From Deltaproteobacteria bacterium (GTDB taxonomy: Bacteria > Myxococcota_A > Polyangia > Nannocystales > Nannocystaceae), in contig RFGU01000080.1 of NCBI GenBank assembly GCA_003696955.1, positions 1 through 47,435 of the forward strand: a DNA stretch of 47,435 nucleotides, in the 5' to 3' direction. Shown piece by piece: positions 15,466 through 25,260 of the stretch. The notes below the pieces were generated by a model. That model searched no databases. It was not told where the DNA came from and saw only the letters and a program-made list of their open reading frames with translations. Numbering within the stretch: position 1 is the stretch's first letter; each line of letters begins with the position of its first letter. A program made the translations under genes and the position numbers.

Positions 15466-15854
15466 GCCGCCTGCTCCTCCTCCACTTGCCGAATCGCCTC
15501 GGCCCAGGCCTCTCGCAGCTCGCCCATCAGCCGGACGACCGGGTCGATGCGCGAGGTGTCGAGTTCCACGTTGGCCAGGCTCAGTTGCTCTTGGAAGAAG
15601 ACGTAGAGTTGTTCGAGGCGCTCGCACAGCTCGGGGGCGCGCTCGTGGTCGAGCGTGCTTCGCAACTCGCCGAGGATGGCGACCGCCTTGCTGATCGATA
15701 CGCCCTTGCCCGCGATGTCCCCGTCTTCGATCTGGATCTTGGCGGCCTTGCAGAATCGAATGCAGCCGTCGTAGAGGGCGAGGAGGATCTCCTGCGGCGT
15801 GGCCGATTCGAGCTGGACCGCGCGGTAGCGTTGGGCAGCCGACGTGTGGGACAT
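15462..15854 (-). CDS. fliS: Flagellar export chaperone FliS
   Basis: A 130-residue protein from ATG 15854, the normal FliS length. The N-terminal half has the family pattern YRAVQLESATPQEILLALYDG, split here by Tyr/Gly landmarks (in FliS, Y..v.v.tasp..L...LYdg), then IRFCKAAKIQIEDGD and KAVAILGELRSTLD. FliS binds the C-terminal helices of flagellin in the cytosol and prevents premature polymerisation before export. It is the first gene of a five-gene minus-strand operon and sits directly behind a sigma-54 promoter site. No flagellin gene lies in the window. Confidence 0.92.
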   Translation of the reverse strand: MSHTSAAQRYRAVQLESATPQEILLALYDGCIRFCKAAKIQIEDGDIAGKGVSISKAVAILGELRSTLDHERAPELCERLEQLYVFFQEQLSLANVELDTSRIDPVVRLMGELREAWAEAIRQVEEEQAA

Positions 15855-15867
15855 GCCCGCGTCAAGT

Positions 15868-15884
15868 AGCTAGATTCGTGCCAA
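15868..15884 (-). promoter_or_regulatory. Sigma-54 promoter for fliS operon
   Basis: TTGGCACGAATCTAGCT read on the minus strand matches the sigma-54 consensus YTGGCACGrNNNTTGCW at every fixed position but one (A for T before the -12 GC). The -24 GG is at 15882-15881 and the -12 GC at 15870-15869. The predicted start of transcription, about 15857, would leave only a 3-nt leader before ATG 15854. The rest of the 284-bp gap between fliS and fliD shows no gene. Confidence 0.75.
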
Positions 15885-16138
15885 GGTTTGGCGTCTACGA
15901 ACGCGCGCCGGATCGGCGACTGCGGTGTTTCGAAATCGGACACGACGGTCGGCGACCGGTCTGGGCTGGGCCGTCGTCGTCGACATGGCGTGGGGGCGGC
16001 GTCATCGTGGCACTGCGGCGCCGGGGGCACCGACACCGAGTCGACGATCCCCCGCCACTGGCCTGCCGCGTCGCCTGGGGAAGATGGGCGTACGGGCCCG
16101 GTGCCGAACGTGTCGGGCGCGCCACCCACTTCCGGCGG

Positions 16139-17479
16139 TCAGCCGGCCTTTGCGATGAATTGCGCCAGATAGGACTGTTGGCTGCGCATCGCTGCCATGG
16201 CCTGCTCGAGCGCGGTGAACTGGGCGTTCAGGTTCTCCTCGTACGTGGCCAAGTAGGCCTCGAGGGCGTCGATCCGGTCCTCGTTGTCGGAGATCCGGTC
16301 GTTGATCCCGTCCTTGCGCGCCTCGAGCAGCCCGTCGGTGGTGTCGAGGTAGCCGTCGAGGAGGTCGTCCATCAGATCGCCCATCCCGGCGACGCCGGCC
16401 GTGTCGTCCCCGGCGAAGTACCGGGCCGTGCCGCGAAAGTCCTCGGCGAGGCGCTCGGACAGCTCGGTCGAGTCGAAGATCAACGTCCCGTCTCGGTTCG
16501 TCTCGATACCGAGGTCGGCGAGGATGAGGGGGTTGCCGTCGGCGTCGGTCAGGTTGCCGATGGGGAGGGTGACCAGGTTCGCGAGCCCCTGCTCGATGGT
16601 GCGCACCGTGGCGTCCCCGTTGAGCGTGTCCGTCCCCTTGCCCTCGCCGACCTGGGCGTTGATGATCCCGAAGACCTCGTTGTAGGCGTCGACGAAGGCC
16701 TGGACCTTCTCCTCCACGGCGGTCGGATCCGAGTCGATGGTGATCGTGGTGGTACCCAGCCCCTCGAGGGTGATCGTCGTGCCCGGCAGGGTGTCCGTGA
16801 GCGTGTTCGAGCTGCTCGTGACGGCGAAACCGTCCACCGTGAGCTGCGCATCTTGCGCCGCGGTGACGGTGTTGGCGGGATCCTCGAGGCCGAGCCCGAG
16901 ACCGGTGTCGGTGAAGCTGATCGCCGCGGCTGCCCCGGTTTCGGTGCCGGTGACCTGCAGCCGGTAGGAGGATCCGTCGTAGAAGATGCCGGCGACGGCG
17001 TCGGCCCCGGATGCGTTGATGGCGTCGGCGACGTCCCGCAGGGTCGCCCCGGCCGCAACGGAGATGTCGGTCGTCACGCCGTCGATGGTCAGGCTGAGGG
17101 TCTGGTCGCTCGCCGAAAGGGCGGCGTCGGCGTCGGCGAAGCCGTTGGAGTAGGTCTTCTGGGCGGTGGCGAGGGCGGTCACCTCGACCTCGTAGGAGCC
17201 GGGGACGCTCTCGCCGCTGGCCGTGGCCGTGGCCACGCCTTCGCTCGTGGACGTGGCGGTGTAGGCCGCGAACTCGGCCAGGGTGTCGAGGTCCTGGGCT
17301 GCGGTGCGCAGCTTGCCGAGGGCCGCGCCGAGGTCGTCGAGGATCCCGAGTTGGGCCCGGTAATCGCTGTTTTCGGCCTCGAGGCGCTGGATCGGGATCC
17401 GTTCCACCTTGAGCAGCCCCTCGACGATGGAGGCCGTGTCGAGTCCCGAGGCGAGGCCGCTGAAGCTGACGACGGGCAT
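16139..17479 (-). CDS. fliD: Flagellar hook-associated protein 2 (filament cap)
   Basis: A 446-residue protein from ATG 17479. The N-terminus VVSFSGLASGLDTASIVEGL is the FliD N-terminal signature. A first helical region (residues 20-70) is followed by beta-rich, Thr/Asp/Gly-rich variable domains (75-260). The C-terminal domain contains VQAFVDAYNEVFGIINAQ and ends in a long amphipathic helix with ALEQAMAAMRSQQSYLAQFI, the region bound by FliT. FliD caps the growing filament and incorporates flagellin. It is exported through the flagellar type III system, hence no cleavable signal peptide. It lies 45 bp downstream of the hypothetical gene ending at 17525 and may be read with it. Confidence 0.95.
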   Translation of the reverse strand: MPVVSFSGLASGLDTASIVEGLLKVERIPIQRLEAENSDYRAQLGILDDLGAALGKLRTAAQDLDTLAEFAAYTATSTSEGVATATASGESVPGSYEVEVTALATAQKTYSNGFADADAALSASDQTLSLTIDGVTTDISVAAGATLRDVADAINASGADAVAGIFYDGSSYRLQVTGTETGAAAAISFTDTGLGLGLEDPANTVTAAQDAQLTVDGFAVTSSSNTLTDTLPGTTITLEGLGTTTITIDSDPTAVEEKVQAFVDAYNEVFGIINAQVGEGKGTDTLNGDATVRTIEQGLANLVTLPIGNLTDADGNPLILADLGIETNRDGTLIFDSTELSERLAEDFRGTARYFAGDDTAGVAGMGDLMDDLLDGYLDTTDGLLEARKDGINDRISDNEDRIDALEAYLATYEENLNAQFTALEQAMAAMRSQQSYLAQFIAKAG

Positions 17480-17524
17480 GGTGCCGCAACCGTCATCGAC
17501 CGGCGGGCGGTGGACTTGAGGCCA

Positions 17525-18154
17525 TCAGGCGACCGCGGTCTCGGCGAGGCGCACCTTGCCGGACAGGGGGGCGCGCCAAAACGCCCGCAACCGGGCGCGG
17601 AGTTCCTCGATGCGGCGCGCGCGGACCAGCGGCGCGAGGGTCGCGGCGAACGCCCGCGCGATGCGATTCGCCAGTCCGTAGCGCGCGCGCAGCTCCTCGT
17701 CGAGGCCGTCGATGAACTCGAAGTCCTCGTAGAGCCGGCCGCACAGCCGCTCGAACACGTCGACGTCGAGGGGCCACCGATCGAGGGCGTGCACCGCGAG
17801 CTTGTCGACCTCGGCCTGGGTCTCGAGCTCGAGGCCGCTGAAGGGCCGTTCGCAACGCGCCGCCTCGGCGACGTAGAGCAGGTGGGAAAGCCCCTCGATC
17901 ACCGGGAGCGTGTCGCCGAAGGGGATGGCGCGCAGGGCACGCTCGGCCGCAAGGGCCTCGAACCGGGCGAGCAGGTCGGCATCGAGCCCCAAGGAGATCT
18001 CGAACGCATCCGGCCCCTGGCGGAAGTACAGCATCTCTCGCCGTCCCGAGGGCGGCCGGGTGGTGAGGAAGGCGCCCGGGGCGAGGCCGCTGTCGGCACC
18101 GTAGAGGGCCTCGAGGCCCCGGTAGAGCCGATGGAGGTTGTCGGCACGGGGCAT
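17525..18154 (-). CDS. Hypothetical protein upstream of fliD
   Basis: A 209-residue protein from ATG 18154, only two bases after the stop of the preceding gene. It is soluble and mixed alpha/beta; visible segments are LHRLYRGLEALYGADSGL, REMLYFRQGPDAFEISLGLD and LPVIEGLSHLLYVAEAA, followed by a helical C-terminus rich in Arg/Glu. The ISLGLDADLLARFEAL and EGLSHLLYVAEAA segments suggest a conserved domain, but I do not recognise the family. Position between an equally unknown gene and fliD suggests a flagellar or regulatory role. Confidence 0.65.
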   Translation of the reverse strand: MPRADNLHRLYRGLEALYGADSGLAPGAFLTTRPPSGRREMLYFRQGPDAFEISLGLDADLLARFEALAAERALRAIPFGDTLPVIEGLSHLLYVAEAARCERPFSGLELETQAEVDKLAVHALDRWPLDVDVFERLCGRLYEDFEFIDGLDEELRARYGLANRIARAFAATLAPLVRARRIEELRARLRAFWRAPLSGKVRLAETAVA

Positions 18155-18156
18155 CT

Positions 18157-18735
18157 TCAGTGCACCTGCTCGTCGCGGTCCGGATCGATGAGGACCCCCG
18201 CGCGGACCAACCGCCGCAGATCCACCTCGTGGCCGTGGGCCTTCCAGCGCTCGTAGACCGCCAAGAGGTCGTCGCCCATGGACGACGGCGCGCGCTCGAC
18301 GGCCTCGGCGATGAGGGCGGCGATCTCGCCGAAGCGTCGCGCCAGCTTGGCGAAGACGCTCAAGGGGCCGGAGGGCTCGGCCACTTCCTCGTAGGCGGTA
18401 CGGCCGATGGCGTCGGCGTAGTGGACTCCGATCCCGCGGCGGTCGAGGGACTTGGGCACGACCCCCGCGATGTACAGGGCCCGGTCGCCCACCGCCCGAA
18501 GGGCGCTCCGGCGCGCATTGCCGGTCCGCTGCCGCGCATCGAGGAATTCGATGGCCAGGGGGGCCGACGTACGTCCCGCCACGTCCGTCCGCGTGGCGAA
18601 CTCGCTCATCATGTGCACGACGTAGGCGCACACCTCGTCGGGGACGTCCCGCCCGGTACGCTGGCGGGCTCGTTCGAGTTCTTCGAAGAAGTAGGCATGG
18701 AGGGTCGTCGCGTCGTCGATGATCGATGCCGTCAT
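18157..18735 (-). CDS. Hypothetical protein, first gene of fliD-proximal group
   Basis: A 192-residue protein from ATG 18735; a GTG start at 18813 would add 26 basic residues that look non-native. The N-terminal half is helical with ATTLHAYFFEELERARQRTG and EVCAYVVHMMSEFATRT. The middle contains SALRAVGDRALYIAGVVPKS and IGVHYADAIGRTAYEEVAE, and the C-terminus is an Ala/Glu/Arg-rich helix. No motif I can name. The downstream gene starts 2 bp later, so they form a pair. No Shine-Dalgarno sequence was found. Confidence 0.65.
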   Translation of the reverse strand: MTASIIDDATTLHAYFFEELERARQRTGRDVPDEVCAYVVHMMSEFATRTDVAGRTSAPLAIEFLDARQRTGNARRSALRAVGDRALYIAGVVPKSLDRRGIGVHYADAIGRTAYEEVAEPSGPLSVFAKLARRFGEIAALIAEAVERAPSSMGDDLLAVYERWKAHGHEVDLRRLVRAGVLIDPDRDEQVH

Positions 18736-18858
18736 GGTGTTTCGGAGGTCGGGTGGGGCGGGCTCAAGATCGCCGCGTCCACGGTTCACACGAAATTTTG
18801 TGAGGGAACCCACGCGTTTGCCACCCGTTTTCGGGCGAAGTTTTCGGCCAAGCCCCCC

Positions 18859-18886
18859 TTGACCCTTTGAGCCGCGGCCTTACACT
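18859..18886 (+). promoter_or_regulatory. Sigma-70-type promoter for groES-groEL
   Basis: TTGACC (-35, 18859-18864), 16-bp spacer, TACACT (-10, 18881-18886). The predicted start, about 18893, leaves a ~147-nt leader before groES that contains an A-rich stretch. The remaining sequence between 18736 and 19039 holds this promoter, the operator below and a ribosome binding site only. Confidence 0.55.
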
Positions 18887-18893
18887 TCGCGCG

Positions 18894-18922
18894 GCTAGCA
18901 GACCTACATGTCGTCTGCCAGC
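18894..18922. promoter_or_regulatory. CIRCE-like inverted repeat operator (HrcA-type) before groES
   Basis: GCTAGCAGAC - 9 nt - GTCTGCCAGC: 10-bp arms with one mismatch and exactly the 9-nt spacer of CIRCE (TTAGCACTC-N9-GAGTGCTAA). The TAGCA and TGC(T/C)A cores are kept; the inner three bases differ but have changed symmetrically. It begins at the predicted transcription start, an ideal position for repression of the chaperonin operon. Confidence 0.55.
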
Positions 18923-19039
18923 TAAAAAGCGAAGCAAAAACAAAGACTTACAAAGTCGATCCGTACTCGAGTCCCCGAGCGGGCGGGCCTTTGGGGGCCT
19001 GCTGCGCAGCATGCGAATCAACCCAAGGAGAGCAAGCAA

Positions 19040-20996
<1,957 letters not shown>

Positions 20997-21003
20997 TCCG
21001 GTC

Positions 21004-21062
21004 GCATCGCTCCTGCGATGCACGCGGCGGGCGGCGTCTCCCTTCGGGGAGGGCCGCCCGCC
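21004..21062 (+). terminator. Double hairpin transcription terminator after groEL
   Basis: Two stem-loops follow the groEL stop. The first is GCATCGC-TCCT-GCGATGC (21004-21021). The second is much stronger: GGCGGGCGGC at 21026-21035 pairs with GCCGCCCGCC at 21053-21062, with an inner CTCCC-TTCG-GGGAG tetraloop stem. No U tract follows, as is usual in GC-rich genomes. It may also end transcription of the convergent gene at 21094. Confidence 0.7.
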
Positions 21063-21093
21063 GGCCAATTGGAGGCGCGCGGACCGGAGGGCG

Positions 21094-21789
21094 TCAGAAG
21101 ATCACGCCGATGCGCGCTCCGACGAGGGCCTGGTTCACCGGGAACTGGTCCTCGTGCTTGACGCGATCCCGCTTGATCGTGCCGTCGGGCCCCTTGATCC
21201 GCATCTTGATGACCGGGTTGACGTAGAAGGCCCCCTTGATCCCCAGGTACACGTTGGGGTGCACGAACACGTCGAAGACGGGGGCGAAGTACATGGAGAA
21301 GCCATGGGCCATCATCGTCGTGTCGGCGGGGGTCGAAAGCGGGAAGATCTGGATCATCCACCCGACGCCCAACTCGGCGCCGAGGTCCACCGGGCCGAGG
21401 CCAAGGATGGGGCGTCCCCAGGCGTAGACACCGTGGATGTGCGCGAATTTCGCGTACACCCGTTCTCGCGGCGGGTTGTCGAGCATGACGTCGAACGACC
21501 AGTTGGGCCGCAGCGAGGCGCCCGAGTAACCGAGTCCGATGGCGATGTGCCGCAGGGGGCGGTAGCCGAATTGGAAGTGCCCGCCGAGGAAGGCGCCGTT
21601 ACGCCCGTCGCCCGTCTTGCACTTGACCGCAGCCGTGGGCATGCAGAACGAGGCGGCGGGCGTCAGCTCGAAGAGCCACCCGGAGGGTTCGAAGCCCTTG
21701 CGTAGGTGCGCCGGACGCTGTTCTTGCGAACTCGGTCCGGCGATGGTGGTCACGAGAGCCAGGGCGAGGGCGGCGGTCGCGAAGGGCAT
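21094..21789 (-). CDS. Putative outer-membrane beta-barrel protein
   Basis: A 231-residue protein from ATG 21789, where MPFATAALALALVTTIAG forms a signal peptide; the frame is open to 21828. The mature part alternates polar and hydrophobic residues in strand-like segments: FLGGHFQFGYRPLRHIAIGL, YAKFAHIHGVYAWGRP, DLGAELGVGWMIQIF and NVYLGIKGAFYVNPV. It ends RIGVIF, with the C-terminal phenylalanine recognised by the BAM machinery. Two cysteines (CMPTAAVKC) may form a disulphide in the first loop. Function is unknown; it resembles small OmpA/OmpW-type 8-strand barrels by size. Confidence 0.6.
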   Translation of the reverse strand: MPFATAALALALVTTIAGPSSQEQRPAHLRKGFEPSGWLFELTPAASFCMPTAAVKCKTGDGRNGAFLGGHFQFGYRPLRHIAIGLGYSGASLRPNWSFDVMLDNPPRERVYAKFAHIHGVYAWGRPILGLGPVDLGAELGVGWMIQIFPLSTPADTTMMAHGFSMYFAPVFDVFVHPNVYLGIKGAFYVNPVIKMRIKGPDGTIKRDRVKHEDQFPVNQALVGARIGVIF

Positions 21790-21951
21790 GGGGGAGTGCA
21801 GGATTCCCGACGGGAAGGCGCGTTGCAAGGGGGGAAAGGTGGGATACGAAGCGCGCGCGTGCGCACGCGGCCGGACGCCGGACCCGAGCGGCGACGGCGG
21901 ACCGGCGCCGAAAATGCGCGGACCGGCAAGGCGGCACGCAGAAGCGGCATC

Positions 21952-21979
21952 TTGGCTTCGATGGGGCGAGACCTAGATT
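21952..21979 (+). promoter_or_regulatory. Sigma-70-like promoter before lipoprotein gene 22010
   Basis: TTGGCT (21952-21957), 16-bp spacer, TAGATT (21974-21979). Unlike the leaderless genes, this one leaves a ~24-nt leader with a good AGGAGGT-like ribosome binding site before ATG 22010. Confidence 0.4.
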
Positions 21980-22009
21980 GGATGCGCGCGAAAGCGAGGA
22001 GGTCGAGCC

Positions 22010-23068
22010 ATGTCACGCAAACGATTCATCGTAACGGGTCTTGCAGGCTGGTTGGGGGGGCTGGCGACGGCGTTCATGTCCACGTCGTGCGATCCCGACT
22101 GCCCGGAGGAGCCCACGGCGTCCCTCGTCATCAGTCTCGTCACCCGCGACGGCTCGGCGCTTCGGCCGGTCGAGGCCGACCGGGTGACGTATCGTTTCGT
22201 TCCGTCGAGCGACGATCTCGAGGCGGTGACGGCGGCGCCGGTCGAGCAGGAGGCCGTCTGCCTCGGGGAGCGATGCAACCAGTGGATCGCCTCCGCGCCG
22301 AGCCCTGGGATCTTCGACATCGAGGCCCATGCGTGCGGCCGCGCCATCACGCAACGCGTGGAGGTCGAAGACGCCATGCAGGACTGCTGGGGGACCACGG
22401 CCCACGTGACCCTCGAGGTGGACCCGGTCGCCTGCGGCAGTGCGTTCCCCGTGGAGACCGAGCCCGACGCCTGCGACCTCGGTGCGCGGCCGTCGGCCAT
22501 CGTGCACGTGGTCGAGCGGGTGGACGACATGCTCGTGCCCGTCTCGCCCAAGGAAGGCGTCTGGTACGAGCACGAGGGGCGCCGGTTCGATGCGACGTGT
22601 TTGCCGCGGCCCGGGATGGACGAGTGCGTCGCATGGATGGCCGGGCTCGAACTCGATGGGCGCCTGCACATCGGCACCGAGTACTGCGACCGCACCTTCG
22701 ACACCTACGTCACCGTGGAGAAGGACGAGGCGGATTGCCACGTCGAGACCGAGTTCGTGGTGCTCGAGGTGGATACGCTCGGCTGCCTGGCGGACGGTGA
22801 GGGACCCGAGGACCCGGACGACCTCACCGATCGCCCGCGGGAAGCGTCCGGTCCCGCGGCGGGCGACGACGTGACGGCTCCGTTTCCGCCCCCGGACCCG
22901 GTCCCGCCTCCGGACGACATCACCCTCGGGCGTACGGCGCAGCCGGCTTCGGGAGGGCGCCCCGGCGTGGACGGGGGCAGTTGGGCCCATCCCGACCCGA
23001 GCCCCTACGACACCAAGCTGAGCGACCACGACACGACCCAGGTCGACCCGAAGGGGCCGCAGCAGTAG
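22010..23068 (+). CDS. Lipoprotein with two copies of a Cys-containing domain
   Basis: A 352-residue protein from ATG 22010 behind GAGGAGGTC. The N-terminus has a hydrophobic stretch ending FMSTSC, a likely lipobox with Cys27 (the leading Arg-Lys-Arg supports export). Residues ~36-143 and ~161-258 are two similar units: each begins with a strand rich in Val (SLVISLVTRDG / AIVHVVERVDD), has V.YRF/VWYEHEGRRF, a C...C..W(I/M)A element, F(D)..... CGRAI/CDRTF, and ends THVTLEVD..C / FVVLEVDTLGC. The final ~95 residues are a Pro/Asp/Gly-rich tail. The internal duplication is visible directly; function is unknown. Confidence 0.7.
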   Translation: MSRKRFIVTGLAGWLGGLATAFMSTSCDPDCPEEPTASLVISLVTRDGSALRPVEADRVTYRFVPSSDDLEAVTAAPVEQEAVCLGERCNQWIASAPSPGIFDIEAHACGRAITQRVEVEDAMQDCWGTTAHVTLEVDPVACGSAFPVETEPDACDLGARPSAIVHVVERVDDMLVPVSPKEGVWYEHEGRRFDATCLPRPGMDECVAWMAGLELDGRLHIGTEYCDRTFDTYVTVEKDEADCHVETEFVVLEVDTLGCLADGEGPEDPDDLTDRPREASGPAAGDDVTAPFPPPDPVPPPDDITLGRTAQPASGGRPGVDGGSWAHPDPSPYDTKLSDHDTTQVDPKGPQQ

Positions 23069-23096
23069 ACAGCGGCCGTCGCACCCCGCCAGGCGC

Positions 23097-25160
23097 TCAG
23101 CAGGGTCCGGTGCGCACCGCCTGCCCGGCACGGATCGGCGTGCTGCACCGTTCGCCCGCTTCGGGCGTGCGTAGCCGCAGCCGGTACCCTTCGTAGGCGG
23201 CATCCACGAGGAAGCACGTGTAGCTCCAGCCGTCCTCGGCTGCCTGCGTGACCACACACGCGTGGGCGTCGTGGGGGGCGTCGACCACCCGGCCTGCATC
23301 GTCCACGAGTTCGATCCGGGGCAGGGCTCGCCCGGCGTCGGGGACGGCAGGCCAGGCCGGCGGGATCACGGTGAACGTTGCGCTCGGAAGGTCGGGGGCT
23401 TCCAGCTGGGTCCTCGCGCGGTCCTCGACGCCGTCGAGCAGGCGCCGTGCCACCCGGTCCACGTGCAGCCCGAAGCGGCGAATGCGCCCGGGGGCATACG
23501 AGAAACGACCGTGCGGCCGCTCGGCACGGCCGCGGGCCTCGTCGAGTCGGGCGACGACGTCGTGCAGCACGACGTGTCCTGCGTCCCGTCCGTACATCAT
23601 CGAGGCCCCCTCGTAGTGCTGGGCGTCGTAGGCCTCGGGCGTCGTGAAGTAGCCGAGGTATTCGCCGCCGAGGCCCAAGAGGAGGGCGGGCGTGCCGGTG
23701 CGGCGTTGCACCTCGCGGCGGATCCGCCGGCCGAGGATCGTGGTGAACTCGCCGGGCAGGGTGGCGAAGGTCATGCCCGCGGCCTCCACCAGCGTCAGGG
23801 GAACGGTCTCCGGGACGGCCCCCGGCGGCAGCGCGACTTGGGTGAGCGGAGCCCAGACGACGGGCAACTTGCGCCCGTGCCCCGGCATGGCCTCGTGCCC
23901 TTCGGGCAGGGCCATGCCTTCGTGCCAGCCGAGGTTGCGAAACACCGTCGGCCCATCCTCCGCGCCCACCACCTGGCTTCGCCCCGCCAGGGGGCGCCGG
24001 GCCGTCCGAAGGATGCCCGCGTCCGTCTCGACCACCCGTCCGGCCAGGCGTACCACGGTGTGGTGGGGAACGAAGGGGCCGGTGACCTCGCCTTCTTCGG
24101 GGCCTTCGACGACGTCCGCGAGCCCGTCCGCGAGTTCCTCGGCCAGGCGGCGCGTCTCGCCCGGGCCCTGCACGGTCCAGTTGGGCGAGACGTCGCCTTC
24201 CGGCCCGTTGACCAGCAGGACGGTCGGAGAAACCGCAGGCTGGTCCTTTCGCCACCTGCGTTCGAGCCGGTCGGCCGCCATGCCGAACACGTCGCCATGA
24301 TAGATCTCGGTGTGGTTCGGCATGGCCGTGGGGTGCATGGAAAACTGCGCCACGACCGCCAGGGGAACCTTGCGCTCCGTCGACTCCACCACGAGGACCC
24401 GGGCCGTCGGATCGACGGCACGGCACGCCTCCGGGGGGCCGGGGGCCTCTTCGCGGCATGGCGGCAGCATGGCGTTCTCGTCGAGGAGCCCGGCCGCCTC
24501 GGGGTTGCGGGCGAAGGCCTCGAAGCTGCGGTTGCGCGCGATGCCGCCGAGACGGCCGCTGTGCTTGACGATGCGGGCCGGCTCCGCCGTGGCTGCGGCT
24601 GCCGTGACCGCTTCGACGATCCGATCCGCGACGTAGTCGAAGAGAATCGGGTCGAAGCCCGGGAGATTGCTCGCGTGCTGGTTGTAGACGCGGTTCGAGG
24701 CGAAGTTCCCCGGCCCGTGGTGGGTGTGGGTGGCCGAAAGCAGCAGGTTCTCGCGACCGACGTGGACGAGGTCGGCGTCCTCGCGCAGGCGCTCGGCCAC
24801 CTCGTCGGCCAGCCCGGCACTGACCGCCCATAGGTCGACGACCACCATCACGAGGGGTTCGCCGGATGCATCCTCCACGTAGAGGGCGCGGGCGAAAAGT
24901 GGCGTCCACGTGCCCAGGCCCACGCGGCTTTCGAGGGCGTGGCCGCCCATGGGGTATCCGGGGACCGGGGCGATCTCGACCGAGGCCGCCCCGGCGACCA
25001 GTCGCCCGGTGCCCTTGCGCGGCGCGCGGTCATGGGTCCCTTCGATGCGGCCGCATCCCGCAGCGACGAGCAGGGCCGCGACGAGGCGCGCGCCGCCCCG
25101 GCGGGCCGCGCTCGGTCCGCCTCCGCGGGGGCTCGATCGGGCCGCGCCGACGCAGGGCAT
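23097..25160 (-). CDS. Neutral/alkaline ceramidase family lipoprotein
   Basis: Started at ATG 25160, the protein has 687 residues and an N-terminal lipobox (LLVAAGC). The frame is open much further upstream, but that region faces the divergent MepA gene. It has the ceramidase core: VEIAPVPGYPMGGHA, zinc-site LLSATHTHHGPGNF, a later FSMHPTAMPNH, and the nucleophile region NGPEGDVSPN containing the catalytic Ser. PGEFTT and LGLGGEYLGYFTTPEAY in the C-terminal half complete the signature. Family members hydrolyse ceramide into sphingosine and fatty acid. Here export and lipidation suggest surface placement, facing host, prey or self sphingolipids; the substrate is inferred. A C-terminal immunoglobulin-like domain ends with a CxxPI..TGPC pattern. 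Confidence 0.85.
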   Translation of the reverse strand: MPCVGAARSSPRGGGPSAARRGGARLVAALLVAAGCGRIEGTHDRAPRKGTGRLVAGAASVEIAPVPGYPMGGHALESRVGLGTWTPLFARALYVEDASGEPLVMVVVDLWAVSAGLADEVAERLREDADLVHVGRENLLLSATHTHHGPGNFASNRVYNQHASNLPGFDPILFDYVADRIVEAVTAAAATAEPARIVKHSGRLGGIARNRSFEAFARNPEAAGLLDENAMLPPCREEAPGPPEACRAVDPTARVLVVESTERKVPLAVVAQFSMHPTAMPNHTEIYHGDVFGMAADRLERRWRKDQPAVSPTVLLVNGPEGDVSPNWTVQGPGETRRLAEELADGLADVVEGPEEGEVTGPFVPHHTVVRLAGRVVETDAGILRTARRPLAGRSQVVGAEDGPTVFRNLGWHEGMALPEGHEAMPGHGRKLPVVWAPLTQVALPPGAVPETVPLTLVEAAGMTFATLPGEFTTILGRRIRREVQRRTGTPALLLGLGGEYLGYFTTPEAYDAQHYEGASMMYGRDAGHVVLHDVVARLDEARGRAERPHGRFSYAPGRIRRFGLHVDRVARRLLDGVEDRARTQLEAPDLPSATFTVIPPAWPAVPDAGRALPRIELVDDAGRVVDAPHDAHACVVTQAAEDGWSYTCFLVDAAYEGYRLRLRTPEAGERCSTPIRAGQAVRTGPC

Positions 25161-25260
25161 CCCGTGCCGGGTACCATGGGGCCCCGCGCGGCGGCAACCG
25201 CCCGCCTCGGAGCGCCGAAGACTTGCGCGCCCGGTCCGGCTCCCCCACCATCGCCGCACC

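Noticed and set aside
15895..16125. Short frame between fliS and fliD
   Set aside because: Pro/Arg/Ser-rich with no start signals; the gap is better explained by the sigma-54 promoter and spacer.
15878..18256. 792-residue + strand frame opposite fliD
   Set aside because: It lies antisense to fliD and its neighbour; Val/Gly/Asp-rich with no motif, typical of a reverse frame of a real gene.
18783..18880. Possible sigma-54 site (TTGGCCGAAAACTTCGCC, minus strand) before the gene at 18735
   Set aside because: The -12 element reads TTCG rather than TTGC; too weak to claim.
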